DNA of 64,000 bases, from NCBI RefSeq assembly GCF_000296385.1, contig NZ_JH815185.1, positions 470,013-534,012 of the forward strand, in the 5' to 3' direction. Positions 52,882-62,181 of the stretch are shown here, piece by piece (position 1 is the stretch's first letter; every line of letters starts with the position of its first letter). Under the pieces are notes generated by a model. That model saw only the letters and a program-made list of their open reading frames with translations, was not told where the DNA came from and searched no databases. Both the position numbers and the translations under genes were made by a program. The DNA comes from Lachnoanaerobaculum sp. OBRC5-5 (GTDB lineage: Bacteria; Bacillota; Clostridia; Lachnospirales; Lachnospiraceae).

Positions 52882-53970
52882 ATGTATTTAAATAGATTAG
52901 AAGTTAACTTTGAAAATAGGCCATGTTATGACATTGTTATTTATGATGACTTTTCTGACTTAAAAAATGAATTAAGTAAATTTGATATAGAAAACAGAAA
53001 AATTTGTATTGTCACAGACTCAAATTTGGCTGAAATATATCTTGATAAGGTAAAAGAAGAACTTGAAGGACTGAAAGTATTTACGCATATATTTGAAGCG
53101 GGAGAACAAAATAAACATCTTGAAACTGTTTCAGGAATATATGATACTTTAATCTTTAATAAATTTGACAGGAAAGATATCTTACTTGCTCTTGGCGGAG
53201 GTGTGGTAGGTGATATCTGCGGATTTGCGGCGGCTACATATCTTAGAGGAATTGATTTTGTGCAAATCCCGACAACTTTGGTGTCACAGGTGGATTCAAG
53301 TATAGGCGGTAAAACAGGAGTTGATTTCAAGTGTTTTAAAAACATGGTTGGAGCGTTTTATATGCCGAAACTTGTATATGTAAATATAAATACTTTAAAT
53401 ACTCTGCCTGAAGCGGAATTCTCATCGGGAATGGGAGAAGTTATAAAACACGGTTTGATATCTGACAAAGATTATTATTACGGCCTTTTTGAAAATCATA
53501 AAAAAATATTGTCAGGTGATATAAAAGCATTGGCCGATATGGTACTTACAAGTCAGAAGATAAAAAAAGAGGTTGTGGAAAACGATCCTTATGAAAAAGG
53601 ACAAAGAGCTATATTAAATTTCGGACATACTTTGGGTCATGCTATTGAAAAAGAAAAGAACTTCAGCCTTTCACATGGAGCATGTGTGGGGCTTGGAATG
53701 CTTGCGGCATTTGATGTCTGTATAAAAAAGAATAAACTCGGTGAAGATGACAGGAAGTTTCTTAGTGATTTGATGGAGATTTATTCTCTTGAAACCGGAA
53801 CGGATATTGATGTAGAAAAAGTTTTTGAAGCTACATTTAATGATAAAAAGATGGAAGCGGGACAAATAAAGTTTGTTTTATTAAATAAAATAGGAGATGC
53901 GTATATAGACAGAAATGTTAAAAAAGAAGATATGGTGGAGGCGTTGAAGAGTATATGCAAAGAAATATAG
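52882..53970 (+). CDS. aroB: 3-dehydroquinate synthase
   Basis: A 362-residue enzyme closing DAHP to 3-dehydroquinate in the shikimate pathway, with NAD+ and Zn2+. Motifs are LALGGGVVGDICGFAAATYL, PTTLVSQVDSSIGGKTG, EVIKHGLI, and zinc-ligand segment FGHTLGHAIE. No other aro gene is next to it. It overlaps lspA by 16 bases, so the two are tightly coupled. Confidence 0.95.
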   Translation: MYLNRLEVNFENRPCYDIVIYDDFSDLKNELSKFDIENRKICIVTDSNLAEIYLDKVKEELEGLKVFTHIFEAGEQNKHLETVSGIYDTLIFNKFDRKDILLALGGGVVGDICGFAAATYLRGIDFVQIPTTLVSQVDSSIGGKTGVDFKCFKNMVGAFYMPKLVYVNINTLNTLPEAEFSSGMGEVIKHGLISDKDYYYGLFENHKKILSGDIKALADMVLTSQKIKKEVVENDPYEKGQRAILNFGHTLGHAIEKEKNFSLSHGACVGLGMLAAFDVCIKKNKLGEDDRKFLSDLMEIYSLETGTDIDVEKVFEATFNDKKMEAGQIKFVLLNKIGDAYIDRNVKKEDMVEALKSICKEI

Positions 53971-54455
53971 TTTATAAGTTTGCATCATTTTTTATTATGG
54001 TTGCAATACTGGTTGGAGTTGACCAGTGGAGTAAATACGAAGTTATGATGAAATTAAAAGATGCTCCTGCTTATCCTCTTATAGATAATGTATTGTATTT
54101 CTGGTACTCGGAAAATTCCGGTGCAGCTTTTGGAATATTACAGGGAATGCATGTTTTCTTTTATATAATTACCATAGCGGTTTTGCTGGGTATAATCTAT
54201 TTACTTTTTAAGTTGCCTTCAGATAAGCATTATTATCCTTTGCTTTTTTGCGGAGGCTTAATTTTTGCAGGTGCAATCGGTAATTTCATCGATAGAATAA
54301 TAAGAAGTTATGTGGTTGACTTTATTTATTTTAAACCTATTAATTTTCCTATATTTAATTTTGCGGACATCTGCGTAACAGTGGGTACATTTGTACTTTT
54401 TCTTTGTCTGGTATTTGTATACAAAGAAAACGAATTGGAATTTTATAAAAAATAA
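53955..54455 (+). CDS. lspA: Lipoprotein signal peptidase II
   Basis: A 166-residue protein with four membrane helices. The catalytic Asp pair is Asp122 (YVVDFIYF) and Asp138 (FNFADICVTVG); GAIGNFIDR precedes them. It cuts the signal peptides of prolipoproteins, and at least two such proteins are encoded at 56175 and 57296. The start lies inside aroB. The next gene, an RluD-type synthase, is its usual partner. Confidence 0.95.
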   Translation: MQRNIVYKFASFFIMVAILVGVDQWSKYEVMMKLKDAPAYPLIDNVLYFWYSENSGAAFGILQGMHVFFYIITIAVLLGIIYLLFKLPSDKHYYPLLFCGGLIFAGAIGNFIDRIIRSYVVDFIYFKPINFPIFNFADICVTVGTFVLFLCLVFVYKENELEFYKK

Positions 54456-54472
54456 TTTTAGTTTGGAGATAA

Positions 54473-55387
54473 ATGGATAACTTTGAAATAAAAGTGGAAG
54501 AATCGGATATTGACAAAAGAATAGATGTATTTCTTGCGATGAATCTTGAGAGCTTTTCAAGATCGTATATTCAGGATTTGATTAAGAAGGGTAAGGCTTG
54601 TGTAAACGGGAAAGATGTAAAGTCAAATTACAGACTCAGAGACGGTGATATTGTAAATCTTGCCATACCTAAGCCTGAGCCGCTTGAAATTCTTCCTGAA
54701 AACATACCGCTTGATATAGTATATGAAGATGATGATGTAATACTTATAAACAAGCCGAAGGGTATGGTGGTTCATCCGGCCGCAGGGCATTACAGTGGAA
54801 CTTTGGTGAATGCACTTTTATATCATTGCAAGGATAATCTCTCCGGAATAAACGGAGTGCTAAGACCGGGAATAGTACATAGGATAGATATGGATACCAC
54901 AGGTATAATAATTGCATGTAAAAATGACAATGCCCATCAGCATATTGCAAAACAATTGGCCGAACACAGTATTACCAGAAAGTATGTTGCTATAGCTACC
55001 GGCAATATTAAAGATGATGAGGGGACGGTGGATGCTCCGATAGCCAGATCGAAAAATGACAGGAAGAAAATGGCTGTGGATAAAGACGGAAAGAGAGCGG
55101 TCACTCATTATAAAGTCCTTGAAAGGTTGAATAATTATACATATATTGAATGTGTACTTGAAACCGGAAGAACTCATCAGATAAGAGTACATATGTCATA
55201 TATACATCATCCTCTGCTTGGTGATGAAGTGTATTCGGGAAAGAAAGAAAATATTAGATCGGAGGGACAATGTCTCCATGCAAAGGTGCTTGGATTCATA
55301 CATCCACGAACAAATGAATATATGGAATTTGAAGCACCTGTTCCGGATTACTTTAATGAAATATTAAGAAAATTTAGAAAGAATTAA
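54473..55387 (+). CDS. Ribosomal large-subunit pseudouridine synthase, RluA/RluD family
   Basis: A 304-residue enzyme. An N-terminal S4 domain (RIDVFLAMNLESFSRSYIQDLI) precedes the synthase domain with HRIDMDTTG, in which Asp139 is the catalytic residue, and RTHQIRVHMSY near the end. It isomerises uridines in 23S rRNA. TTGGAGAT precedes the ATG. It closes the lspA operon. Confidence 0.92.
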   Translation: MDNFEIKVEESDIDKRIDVFLAMNLESFSRSYIQDLIKKGKACVNGKDVKSNYRLRDGDIVNLAIPKPEPLEILPENIPLDIVYEDDDVILINKPKGMVVHPAAGHYSGTLVNALLYHCKDNLSGINGVLRPGIVHRIDMDTTGIIIACKNDNAHQHIAKQLAEHSITRKYVAIATGNIKDDEGTVDAPIARSKNDRKKMAVDKDGKRAVTHYKVLERLNNYTYIECVLETGRTHQIRVHMSYIHHPLLGDEVYSGKKENIRSEGQCLHAKVLGFIHPRTNEYMEFEAPVPDYFNEILRKFRKN

Positions 55388-55551
55388 ATATAAAACGGCA
55401 TAAACATTAGCTAAAAAGTGACAACTGAAAGACAGATATATATACATTCTGCTTTTTTTGTTATATAATAATACATATAAATTATCTGTGTTTACATTTT
55501 TTAGTATTGTGAAAAATATGTAGACGGAAATTGATTATTTAGGAGGTAGGT
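55388..55551. other. Intergenic region with candidate promoter
   Basis: An AT-rich gap. TATAAT at 55464-55469 is a -10 candidate without a clear -35. CAGA / TCTG followed by a T-run at 55432-55459 could be a weak terminator for the upstream operon. An AGGAGG site precedes the next ATG. Confidence 0.35.
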
Positions 55552-56178
55552 ATGGACAATAGATTGGTTATTACCATAGGTAGACAGTGCGGAAGCGGTG
55601 GAAGAAGGATCGGTCAGATGCTGGCTGAGCAATTGGGTATAAAATGCTATGATAAAGAAATACTCAACAGGGCTGCTAAAGAGAGCGGACTGGCTGCAGA
55701 GTTGTTTGAGACTCATGATGAGAAGCCGACAAGTTCATTTTTATACTCTCTTGTGATGGATACTTATTCTTTAGGATATACATCTTCATCCTATATGGAT
55801 ATGCCTATAAATCATAAGATTTTTTTGGCACAGTTTGACACTATTAAAAAGCTTGCATCCGAGGAGTCATGCATTATAGTCGGAAGATGCGCAGATTATG
55901 CTTTGGCTGACGATCCGAATGCGTTTTCTGTATTTATTACAGGAAATGATGAGGACAAGATTAAGAGAATTATGGAAACCAACAATATTGAAGCTAATAA
56001 AGCAAAGGATATTATGGTAAAGACAGACAAGAAGAGGTCAAGCTATTATAACTATTATTCAAGTAAGAGATGGGCAGACTCAAGAAGTTATGATTTGACT
56101 GTAAACAGTTCAACACTTGGGCTTGAAGGAAGTGTAGAACTTATTAAAACATTTGCAAAGATAAAAGGTCTATTATGA
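55552..56178 (+). CDS. Cytidylate kinase-like family protein
   Basis: A 208-residue P-loop protein. GRQCGSGGRRIGQMLAEQLG is the nucleotide-binding loop of the cytidylate-kinase-like (Cmk2) family, followed by YDKEILNRAAKESG and SCIIVGRCADYAL. It is shorter and more divergent than true Cmk, which is usually encoded with rpsA or ispH. The substrate is unknown. It overlaps the amidase gene by 4 bases. Confidence 0.88.
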   Translation: MDNRLVITIGRQCGSGGRRIGQMLAEQLGIKCYDKEILNRAAKESGLAAELFETHDEKPTSSFLYSLVMDTYSLGYTSSSYMDMPINHKIFLAQFDTIKKLASEESCIIVGRCADYALADDPNAFSVFITGNDEDKIKRIMETNNIEANKAKDIMVKTDKKRSSYYNYYSSKRWADSRSYDLTVNSSTLGLEGSVELIKTFAKIKGLL

Positions 56179-57269
56179 GATTAAAGTTTATTTGTCAGGC
56201 TATGCTTTTAGCAGGAGTTTTGACGGCGTGTGGCGGTAATAATTCAAGTACTAAGAATACGGTTGAAACTTCATCCGCTGTAAGTGTGGAAAGCAGTGCG
56301 GACGGAAAGGTAGTGCAGACGGATGTCGTAAGAAAGGTGACAAGGAGCAACAAGGATTCAACAACTGCACAGAGCTCTAAAGAGCCTGAGAGCAGTACTG
56401 AAGTTACTTCAGAAGCTGCCTCAAAGACTACCGTGTCGGAGACCGCCGCTGTAGAAGAAACTACCACAGTCAAGGAAACTCAGGCTGAAACCGAGGCAAA
56501 AAAATCTGAGGTAAAAGAAGCGGGAGAAATAGGACTTGATCCAAGTTGGCAGTATGCATCATTTTCAAAGATAAATTCAGGTAAAAGCGTGCTCTATAAG
56601 CCGAGTGAAAACGGTAACGGTATAACTATAGCCGTAAATGCCGGACATGGTACAAAGGGAGGCTCTTCACAAAAAACACAATGTCATCCTGACGGAACCC
56701 CAAAGGTAACAAGCGGTACCACAAAAGCCGGAGCCACCACAGCTATTGCTGTTTCCGAGGGTATGACATTCGCAGACGGTACACCTGAAAGTACCGTAAC
56801 ATTTGAGATGGCAAAGATACTGAAAGACGAGCTTTTATCCAGAGGATATAATGTATTGATGATTCGTGACGGCAGTGATGTTCAGCTTGACAATATTGCA
56901 AGAACGGTAATAGCCAATAATGTTGCCTCTGCGCATATAGCATTGCATTGGGATTCCACAAATGCAGATAAGGGGGCGTTTTATATGGGTGTTCCTGAAG
57001 TGGACTCATACAGAAGTATGGAACCTGTAGCTTCAAACTGGAAAAAGCATGAAAGCCTCGGTAAGTCTTTGATAAACGGATTGTCTTCAAACGGAACAAA
57101 GATTTTCAGTAAGGGAAGAATGGAGATGGATCTTACACAGACATCTTATTCAACTGTTCCGTCGATTGATATTGAATTGGGAGATAAAACATCGGATCAC
57201 GGAAAAGATGAACTGAAAAAACTGTCAAAGGGACTTGCTGACGGTATTGACAGTTATTTCGGAAGATAA
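56175..57269 (+). CDS. Lipoprotein N-acetylmuramoyl-L-alanine amidase
   Basis: A 364-residue secreted enzyme. The lipobox LTAC gives lipidated Cys19. A Ser/Thr/Glu-rich spacer (about 25-115) leads to an Amidase_3 domain: zinc ligands in NAGHG, TFEMAK and HIALHWDS, and a catalytic Glu in DIELGDKTS. It cuts the bond between MurNAc and L-Ala in peptidoglycan. The spacer would let it reach the wall from the membrane. It is coupled to the preceding kinase-like gene. Confidence 0.9.
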   Translation: MRLKFICQAMLLAGVLTACGGNNSSTKNTVETSSAVSVESSADGKVVQTDVVRKVTRSNKDSTTAQSSKEPESSTEVTSEAASKTTVSETAAVEETTTVKETQAETEAKKSEVKEAGEIGLDPSWQYASFSKINSGKSVLYKPSENGNGITIAVNAGHGTKGGSSQKTQCHPDGTPKVTSGTTKAGATTAIAVSEGMTFADGTPESTVTFEMAKILKDELLSRGYNVLMIRDGSDVQLDNIARTVIANNVASAHIALHWDSTNADKGAFYMGVPEVDSYRSMEPVASNWKKHESLGKSLINGLSSNGTKIFSKGRMEMDLTQTSYSTVPSIDIELGDKTSDHGKDELKKLSKGLADGIDSYFGR

Positions 57270-57295
57270 AATCAAGTGAAAATTTAGGGAGTATT

Positions 57296-59416
57296 ATGAA
57301 AAATAAATTAAAATATCTTATATGTATATTGGCATTTTTGCTTCTTACAGCATGTGGCGGTGTTGTTAAAACAGATATGAGTTTTGATGATTCCTTTGCC
57401 GGAAGCAGAGTTATGACATATACAATATCAAATTCGGACTATACATCATATGTTCAAAAAGATTTTGCAACCGTAGCGGCAACATTGAAGGCGCTCTGTC
57501 CTGAAGATATTGAAATCACTTCCGTTACACAGGATGATTCAAATATTGTTGCTGTATTCACTATAAATTTCTCATCAAAAGATGACTATGAGAAAAAGGT
57601 TGGAAATATATTAAAAGCTGTCGGAAGCGACATAGAACCGAAGGTGACACTTTTAAGATCAAATACCGCATTTGCAAAGGGAGTTGCATTTCAGGAAAAT
57701 TTCGGCACTGAAGACCTTCTAAAATGGATGCGTGACGGAATGATGAATAATGAATATATTACATCTTCATATGAGATTTATATATTCTCAACAAGTCAGG
57801 TAAGTCTTAATATAGCAGGTGAGGAATATGAAAAAGATGCCAATATGAGCATAATAGATGTAAATACCACAAAGTATTTGCCTATTAACGGTATCGAGTT
57901 CAATACAGTTATAAACAAAGACGGAAGTATTGACAGAAGTATTGCTATAGATATTCCGAATACCAGCTATGATCAGGCTAAAGATGATATAGATAAATTT
58001 ATGGCTGAAAGATCGGGTGAAGTCGGAACAGGAACATGGTCGGAAGCAAATAATTCACATATTTTCACTGTTGAGGGTAAGGCTTTAAGTGCAGATGACT
58101 GTAAAAAGATGACTGAAAAGTTTACCGGAAAAAGTCTTGACAGTAAGACCGGTTCAGCTGCAAAGGATACTCAAGTCTCAGAGGAGACTCAGGTGGAGTC
58201 TGAGAGTAAAGAAAGTACCGAGGAGAGCACTGAAGCCACATCCGATACATCCGATGCTGTAGATAAAAGACATTTGTTTTCTAAAAATTATACTCTTAAC
58301 GAGTATATAAATTTGGAAGACTATATCAGTAATTACAATAATGCCGTAAGCTTTGATTATTATGTAAATCCTGAGAATAATTATGAAGGAACTATAACAG
58401 ACGGTACAGGATACTCATCTACAGTTTCACGTTCTGCAATGAGCGGTGACTCAAATACTTTGCTTTACAGCGGTTACAGTTCAACTTTTGATATAAAGCT
58501 GGATGTGAATATTTTGCCGAATGTAAGCAAATACAAGCATATCGTTGAGATTACTCCGACAGGTAAGATAAAAAGAAATATTACTGTGGTTTTCAGTGAG
58601 TCTTTCAATGAGAATGATGCAAAGTCTCTTGAGGAAAAACTGAAGAGTGTTCTTTCTAACAGCAAGATAAAACTTGATAAAGTGTCTTTAAACGGTAAGG
58701 ATCTTGAAGTTAAGATATCATCTTCAGGTACTATGGATGAAGATGCAAAGATGTGGGAAGAAACTACAGGATACAGCAGATCAATAAGCAGCCTGGACAT
58801 CGATAAGAAGGGATATTTTGTAACAAAGCAGAGAATTTCATTTATGGACGACTTTAATCCTGAGATTTTCACATCAGGAAATGTTGATTCATATGAATAC
58901 ATTGTTAAAAATGTAGGTAAGCCTGTAGATAGGGGTTTATATATAGACGGAAGCTTTGAAAATGCCGAAGCAAAGTTTAAAGGCAACGACTTCATTGTAA
59001 AGGGTGAGAATGTTATGATGTCAAATTACAGTTCTCCATTCTTTGTGAGCGTTCGTACAAACTTTACTATATATATTATCTTTGCAGCTGTTGCATTTGT
59101 ATTTATTTTGATAATAGCTATACTCCTTCTGATTTTGTTTAATAAATCAAAGAAGAATAAGAATAATGTAGTTGTTGTAGATGCACCCGTTAATACAACA
59201 AGCAATACGGTAAGTATTAAAAAGGATGATGTTAGGGAAGCTGTAGTAGCGGATAAAACTCCGGAAAATACACAGGATACGGAAGTTGTGAGTGAAGAAA
59301 AAGACGAAGATGTAAGCGAGGCTAAGCCAAGTGATAAGGTAGTTTGTTCCAACTGCGGTCAAGAAAACAATGCAGGTGATAAGTTCTGTTCATCTTGTGG
59401 AAAAGAAATTTTATAA
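57296..59416 (+). CDS. Large lipoprotein with C-terminal membrane helix and zinc ribbon
   Basis: A 706-residue protein of unknown function. The signal peptide ends in lipobox LLTAC (Cys20). A ~560-residue extracellular part holds two similar-looking alpha/beta segments split by a Ser/Glu-rich linker (about 285-320). A membrane helix (about 590-614) follows, then a polar cytoplasmic tail ending in a zinc ribbon with Cys684, Cys687, Cys698 and Cys701. It would thus be fixed to the membrane at both ends. The next gene also ends in a zinc ribbon. Confidence 0.75.
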   Translation: MKNKLKYLICILAFLLLTACGGVVKTDMSFDDSFAGSRVMTYTISNSDYTSYVQKDFATVAATLKALCPEDIEITSVTQDDSNIVAVFTINFSSKDDYEKKVGNILKAVGSDIEPKVTLLRSNTAFAKGVAFQENFGTEDLLKWMRDGMMNNEYITSSYEIYIFSTSQVSLNIAGEEYEKDANMSIIDVNTTKYLPINGIEFNTVINKDGSIDRSIAIDIPNTSYDQAKDDIDKFMAERSGEVGTGTWSEANNSHIFTVEGKALSADDCKKMTEKFTGKSLDSKTGSAAKDTQVSEETQVESESKESTEESTEATSDTSDAVDKRHLFSKNYTLNEYINLEDYISNYNNAVSFDYYVNPENNYEGTITDGTGYSSTVSRSAMSGDSNTLLYSGYSSTFDIKLDVNILPNVSKYKHIVEITPTGKIKRNITVVFSESFNENDAKSLEEKLKSVLSNSKIKLDKVSLNGKDLEVKISSSGTMDEDAKMWEETTGYSRSISSLDIDKKGYFVTKQRISFMDDFNPEIFTSGNVDSYEYIVKNVGKPVDRGLYIDGSFENAEAKFKGNDFIVKGENVMMSNYSSPFFVSVRTNFTIYIIFAAVAFVFILIIAILLLILFNKSKKNKNNVVVVDAPVNTTSNTVSIKKDDVREAVVADKTPENTQDTEVVSEEKDEDVSEAKPSDKVVCSNCGQENNAGDKFCSSCGKEIL

Positions 59417-59430
59417 AGGAGGTAGATTGA

Positions 59431-60309
59431 ATGTTTAAAGGTATAAAAAGAACAAAAAACAATGACTTGGTTATCAATAATAAAGGGCTCAGTGTTTTGA
59501 ATATATTATTTGTTCTATCTGCTTTAATTACACTGTTTTTCTTTATTCCGGTATTGAAAGTTGATTTCAGTTACGGATTTTTCGGAGATGACTTAAAGAA
59601 GAGTTTTTCTTTATTCAGCATGGCAACATTGAAGCTTGATGGTCTTGATCTTAGCGGATTGGCTGCCGTAAAGGGATATACATTATTATTTATAATTTAT
59701 CCTATAGTAAATATTGTTATGTGGCTGTTAAATAAAAAATCTACAGGTAAGGGCAGCTATATATTTGTTCACGTTATTTATTTGCTCAATATATCTTTAG
59801 GATTTACAGAGTTTATAATAATGAATGCTTTATCCGGTTTACATGCGGATGAAATGAAGGGTACATTCTTTGTATGGATATTTCTGTTGATATTACTTAT
59901 AAATCTTATATTATCTGTATACGGTATATTAAAAACCGGCAGAACTGAAGTTGATGAGAATGCGGCCGCTTTGGATATGAATGTGGACTATGCAAAAGGA
60001 ATACTCAATAAAGCAGGCAATGTAGCTACAAATGTGGCAAGTAATGTATCGGCAGCCGCTTCAAAGGCTGCGGCATCAAAGCCTCAAAAAGAGCAAAAGG
60101 ATGAAGTTAAATTAAATACTGTTGTGTGTGACAGTTGCGGTAACGAGTGTCCTGAAACTTCAAGTTTTTGCACTAAATGCGGGCACAGCCTTGAAGATGC
60201 GAAAAAGGCTAAAGAAGCAACACCTTCCTATGTAGATGAGGCTGCAAAGATTGCAAGAGAGATGGCATCAGATGATACGGAGTCAAAAGGAGTATCACTT
60301 TCTAAATAA
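59431..60309 (+). CDS. Membrane protein with C-terminal zinc ribbon
   Basis: A 292-residue protein with four membrane helices in the first ~170 residues, a short loop with LDGLDLSGLAAVKGY, then an Ala/Ser-rich linker (about 195-222) and a zinc ribbon: Cys233, Cys236, Cys247 and Cys250. It has a strong AAAGGAGG site and starts 14 bases after the zinc-ribbon lipoprotein, so the two are likely partners. The function is unknown. An intrinsic terminator follows. Confidence 0.72.
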   Translation: MFKGIKRTKNNDLVINNKGLSVLNILFVLSALITLFFFIPVLKVDFSYGFFGDDLKKSFSLFSMATLKLDGLDLSGLAAVKGYTLLFIIYPIVNIVMWLLNKKSTGKGSYIFVHVIYLLNISLGFTEFIIMNALSGLHADEMKGTFFVWIFLLILLINLILSVYGILKTGRTEVDENAAALDMNVDYAKGILNKAGNVATNVASNVSAAASKAAASKPQKEQKDEVKLNTVVCDSCGNECPETSSFCTKCGHSLEDAKKAKEATPSYVDEAAKIAREMASDDTESKGVSLSK

Positions 60310-60337
60310 AATATTAAGAGATAGCGTTTAATACTTT

Positions 60338-60363
60338 AAGGTGGGCTTTTGCCCGCCTTTTTT
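60338..60363 (+). terminator. Intrinsic terminator
   Basis: AAGGTGGGC / GCCCGCCTT (60338-60346 with 60351-60359), 4-base T loop and a run of T after it. Confidence 0.93.
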
Positions 60364-60462
60364 ATAGAAATATCACTTATTATTCTATTTTTCTTAGTGT
60401 ATATTGTTTTCATCTATGATAGAATATATAGAAGTACTTCTTGAAAGGAGCATTACTCCAAA

Positions 60463-62169
60463 ATGAGAGATGATGATTTTTACAGAGAACTTAGTGAAGC
60501 TGACAGTGAAGATCTTGAAAAATACTTAAAAGATTTAGCTAAGCTTAAAAAAATTAGAGAAGAAGAAAAACTTAAAGAAGAAAATAAAAAACTGCTTAAA
60601 ACATTAAGTGAAAACAATAAGAAACTTGAAGAAATCGGACAGAATATAAGAAAAGTGGAAAAGAAACCGGATAAGATAAATATCATAGGTTCAAAGAAAT
60701 CTTCAAAGATAAAGAACGGAAGAAATATAAAAAGTAATACTAACGATAATGAGGAAACCGGCGGAATAAAAATTCCTTTGCCAAAAAGCAGTCAAAAAGC
60801 TGTAGTAAGAAGGGATGATGTATACAGAACTCAGACCGTTCAAAGAGAAGAGGCACCTAAAAAGGTGGTTAAAAAGAAGGTTACAAAGCCTGTTACCAAA
60901 AAGATCGTTAAAACTAAAAAAGTTACGAAAAATGTGAATCCAAGGACTGTGAAAAAAGTCGAAAAAGAAAGAGTTAAAAAACCTAAAAAGAAAAGAGGTT
61001 TTTTGACAAGACTCTTCCTTTTGGTATTACTGTTTACAATAGTAGGAGGAGGAACTTATTTTGCATTCCACTATGTTAAAAATCAAAAGGGTTACTATAC
61101 CGTGGCAGTTTTCGGTGTGGACTCAAGAGACGGAAATGTGGAAAAGGGTGCATTAAGTGATGTGAATATGATTGTCAATGTAGACAGAGAAAGCGGAGAT
61201 ATACAGCTTATATCAATCTATAGAGATATGTATTCAATGATAGATGAGGACGGAAAATTCCATAAGTTCAATCAGGCCTATGTAGAAGGCGGACCTGAAC
61301 AGGCTCTGGAGACTCTAAACAGAAACCTTGACCTTGATATAAAGGATTATATAACGGTGAACTGGAAGGCGGTAATTGACGCCATAAATATACTTGGCGG
61401 AGTAGACCTTGAGATAACGGATGCAGAGTTTAAATATATGAATTCATTTATTGCAAAGACTGTAGAGGCTACAGGCGTGGGATCATATGAGCTTGAGCAT
61501 GCGGGAATGAATCACCTTGACGGAGTTCAGGCTGTAGCATATGCGAGACTGCGACTTATGGATACTGATTTTAACAGAACGGAGAGACAGAGAAAGGTTG
61601 TAAGCCTTGCTTTTGATAAGGCTAAGAACGCAAATTTCTCTACTTTGTACAGTATTTTGGTGGCTGTTCTGCCTCAGACAGCTACTAATGTAGGAATAGA
61701 TAATCTTATACCTTTTGCAAAGGATATATCAAAATATCATCTGAGTGAAACAACAGGATTCCCTTTTGATAAAGATACAAAGAAAATGCATAAGAGAGAT
61801 TATGTTATTCCGATAACATTGAAATCAAATGTTATAGCTCTTCATGAGATGCTTTACGGTAAGATACCGGGATACAGCTATACCCCGAGTGAGATGCTTG
61901 TTAAGATAAGTAATAAAATTATCAAGGATACAGGTATGGGAGCCGACAAAGAGAGCACCGATATAACTCTGGACTCAAATTTGGACGGTGCCATAGGTAT
62001 AAGTCCTCATAAGAGTGAAGGTGAGGAGCATCATGAAAATAACGAGGGTGAGCATCCGGATGAGACACAAGAACATGAGTCACATGAAGAATCACATGAA
62101 GATACACAACCTGAAGAGAATATAACTGAAGCTGCAATTGAAGGCGAAAGTGAAACAAGCAGTGAATAA
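60463..62169 (+). CDS. LytR-CpsA-Psr (LCP) family glycopolymer ligase with long cytoplasmic and acidic tails
   Basis: A 568-residue protein. A charged coiled coil (about 1-75) and a Lys/Val-rich repeat segment (about 140-175) lie inside the cell; a membrane helix (about 182-204) follows. The LCP domain starts YYTVAVFGVDSRD and has SIYRDMYSMI and AYARLRLMDTDFNRTERQRK with the phosphate-binding Arg residues. LCP enzymes attach teichoic-acid-type or capsular polymers to peptidoglycan. The last ~50 residues are Glu/His-rich (EGEEHHENNEGEHPDE and on), unusual for the family. Confidence 0.9.
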   Translation: MRDDDFYRELSEADSEDLEKYLKDLAKLKKIREEEKLKEENKKLLKTLSENNKKLEEIGQNIRKVEKKPDKINIIGSKKSSKIKNGRNIKSNTNDNEETGGIKIPLPKSSQKAVVRRDDVYRTQTVQREEAPKKVVKKKVTKPVTKKIVKTKKVTKNVNPRTVKKVEKERVKKPKKKRGFLTRLFLLVLLFTIVGGGTYFAFHYVKNQKGYYTVAVFGVDSRDGNVEKGALSDVNMIVNVDRESGDIQLISIYRDMYSMIDEDGKFHKFNQAYVEGGPEQALETLNRNLDLDIKDYITVNWKAVIDAINILGGVDLEITDAEFKYMNSFIAKTVEATGVGSYELEHAGMNHLDGVQAVAYARLRLMDTDFNRTERQRKVVSLAFDKAKNANFSTLYSILVAVLPQTATNVGIDNLIPFAKDISKYHLSETTGFPFDKDTKKMHKRDYVIPITLKSNVIALHEMLYGKIPGYSYTPSEMLVKISNKIIKDTGMGADKESTDITLDSNLDGAIGISPHKSEGEEHHENNEGEHPDETQEHESHEESHEDTQPEENITEAAIEGESETSSE

Positions 62170-62181
62170 AAGGAGAATATA

